A stretch of DNA of 64,000 nt from Euglena gracilis (Eukaryota; Euglenida; Euglenophyceae; Euglenales), in contig CP154956.1 in the NCBI GenBank assembly GCA_039621445.1, forward strand, positions 93,126,648 through 93,190,647, in the 5' to 3' direction. Both the position numbers and the translations under genes were made by a program. The notes beneath the pieces were generated by a model. That model was not told the DNA's origin, ran no database searches, and saw only the letters and a list, made by a program, of their open reading frames with translations. This document shows, in pieces, positions 13,737-64,000 of this stretch; position 1 is the stretch's first letter, and every line of letters begins with the position of its first letter.

Positions 13737-13808
13737 TGGACGAACAGGGGATCGAACCCTGGACTTCCCGCATGCGGAGCGGGCGCTCTACCACTGAGCT
13801 ACACGCCC
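13737..13808 (-). tRNA. tRNA-Ala (CGC), copy 2
   Basis: Identical over all 72 nt to the copy at 9,216-9,287, but inverted and 4.5 kb away; TATC precedes both. Carries the same C33 and T6-T67 mismatch. TTTT follows within 12 nt. Identity argues for recent duplication or gene conversion. Confidence 0.9.
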
Positions 13809-14439
13809 GATACAAAGGTGATGGGAAATTAATTATATTGATATTTTTATTGAAATCTCACCTTGTCATCAGCCGCAATCCACCAACGGAGCTGTAGGGA
13901 ACAGCCCTCTTTGTCAATGCCAACCCCCCCATTAAAATGCGCCGTGCCCAAATGTTGCCCAATGTCCTCACAAGATGGGAAGTGGGGGGAATGAGGCCAA
14001 AAGGAAAGGTGCATGGTTTGCAAAAACAAACATTTTGGAAAACGACTCCGGGAACGTCGTCCTTGGTGAGACAATTCAGCACAGTGTCGTCAGCAACTCC
14101 AGTCTGACCTCGAGGAGAATCAGAAACGGTGACAAGGAAGATCTGGCCTTGCACGGTCGCAAGACTCGCAATAATACAAACTGTTCAGATTGAACCGCGT
14201 GCAGCCACCACTCTCCGCAGCACAAACCCAGTGGCCAGAAGCAGGGGCCTCTAACACGGGTGAGGAAGAGATTATATGTATGTTTCTGATCTTTGATGTG
14301 ATGTTTGATCTGATTTCATTGCCGTTTGATGTGAGTTTGATTTGATGATTTCAGGCTCTATTTCGAGTTCCAAAAAATATGCCAGAAGAAAAACAAATTG
14401 GGGGTTTCGGCAGTGGAGAAAGCTCTGCTTGGGGGGCAC
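13809..14439. other. No firm gene; possible continuation of the minus-strand gene
   Basis: A minus frame (QGQIFLVTVSDSPRGQTGV...) is open at about 13,990-14,150, and a 39-nt in-phase candidate (AAG|GCC...GAG|GTCAGA, near 14,100-14,140) could follow exon 40. Neither has family support. Confidence 0.3.
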
Positions 14440-63944
<49,505 letters not shown>

Positions 63945-64000
63945 CTGGGGGGGGGGGGGGCACGGGGGGGGAGGACCTGGGTCCCCAAAAAAATGCCCCC

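Overview
The window is eukaryotic nuclear DNA from a protist with small GC-rich exons scattered in long, repeat-filled introns. A dinoflagellate is the best guess. Most introns of the main gene are GT-AG, but five donors read best as GC and two as GA, which is a known habit of dinoflagellate introns. Short transposon-like repeats with terminal inverted repeats (TIRs) sit in the introns, and there is no sign of bacterial organisation. I cannot name the species.

One gene dominates. On the minus strand, from beyond the right edge (first exon seen at 63,944) down to at least 14,440, I can chain 40 exons. The reading phase agrees at every junction I could define, giving about 1,500 residues. The product belongs to the giant DUF3638/DUF3645 family. 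Motifs in order include a P-loop (GAGKT), LIMDEVD, FVGKDVPS, GFSGTPSN, FYDQIHTTGMDI and FRMRGG, then a glutamate/glutamine-rich coiled stretch, an EF-hand-like segment and two RanBP2-type zinc fingers split over three exons. The amino-terminal part (expected DUF6606) lies outside the window and the stop codon was not found.

Intron 5 of that gene (47,309-59,063) carries the most striking object: an 11,046-bp DNA element at 47,752-58,797. It has perfect 26-bp terminal inverted repeats and a 5-bp target duplication (GGGCT). Inside, on the opposite strand to the host gene, are a three-exon transposase-like gene (48,958-52,645) and a seven-exon gene of unknown family (53,194-57,377). Its non-coding parts hold 24 copies of a palindromic motif, TTGCGCAATTGCGCGCA, not seen as such elsewhere in the window.

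The rest is mostly repeats. Two short-element families begin with CAGG and have 8-bp target duplications (hAT-like); one copy at about 37.2-37.46 kb exactly fills an intron that lacks GT-AG borders. There are also C-rich-ended fold-back repeats, a hairpin cluster at 9.95-13.3 kb, several microsatellites including about 0.9 kb of AC-rich repeat, and poly-C runs. Three tRNA genes (two identical Ala-CGC and one Val-AAC) lie at 9.2-13.8 kb; all have C instead of U at position 33. I see no convincing protein-coding gene in 1-14.4 kb.
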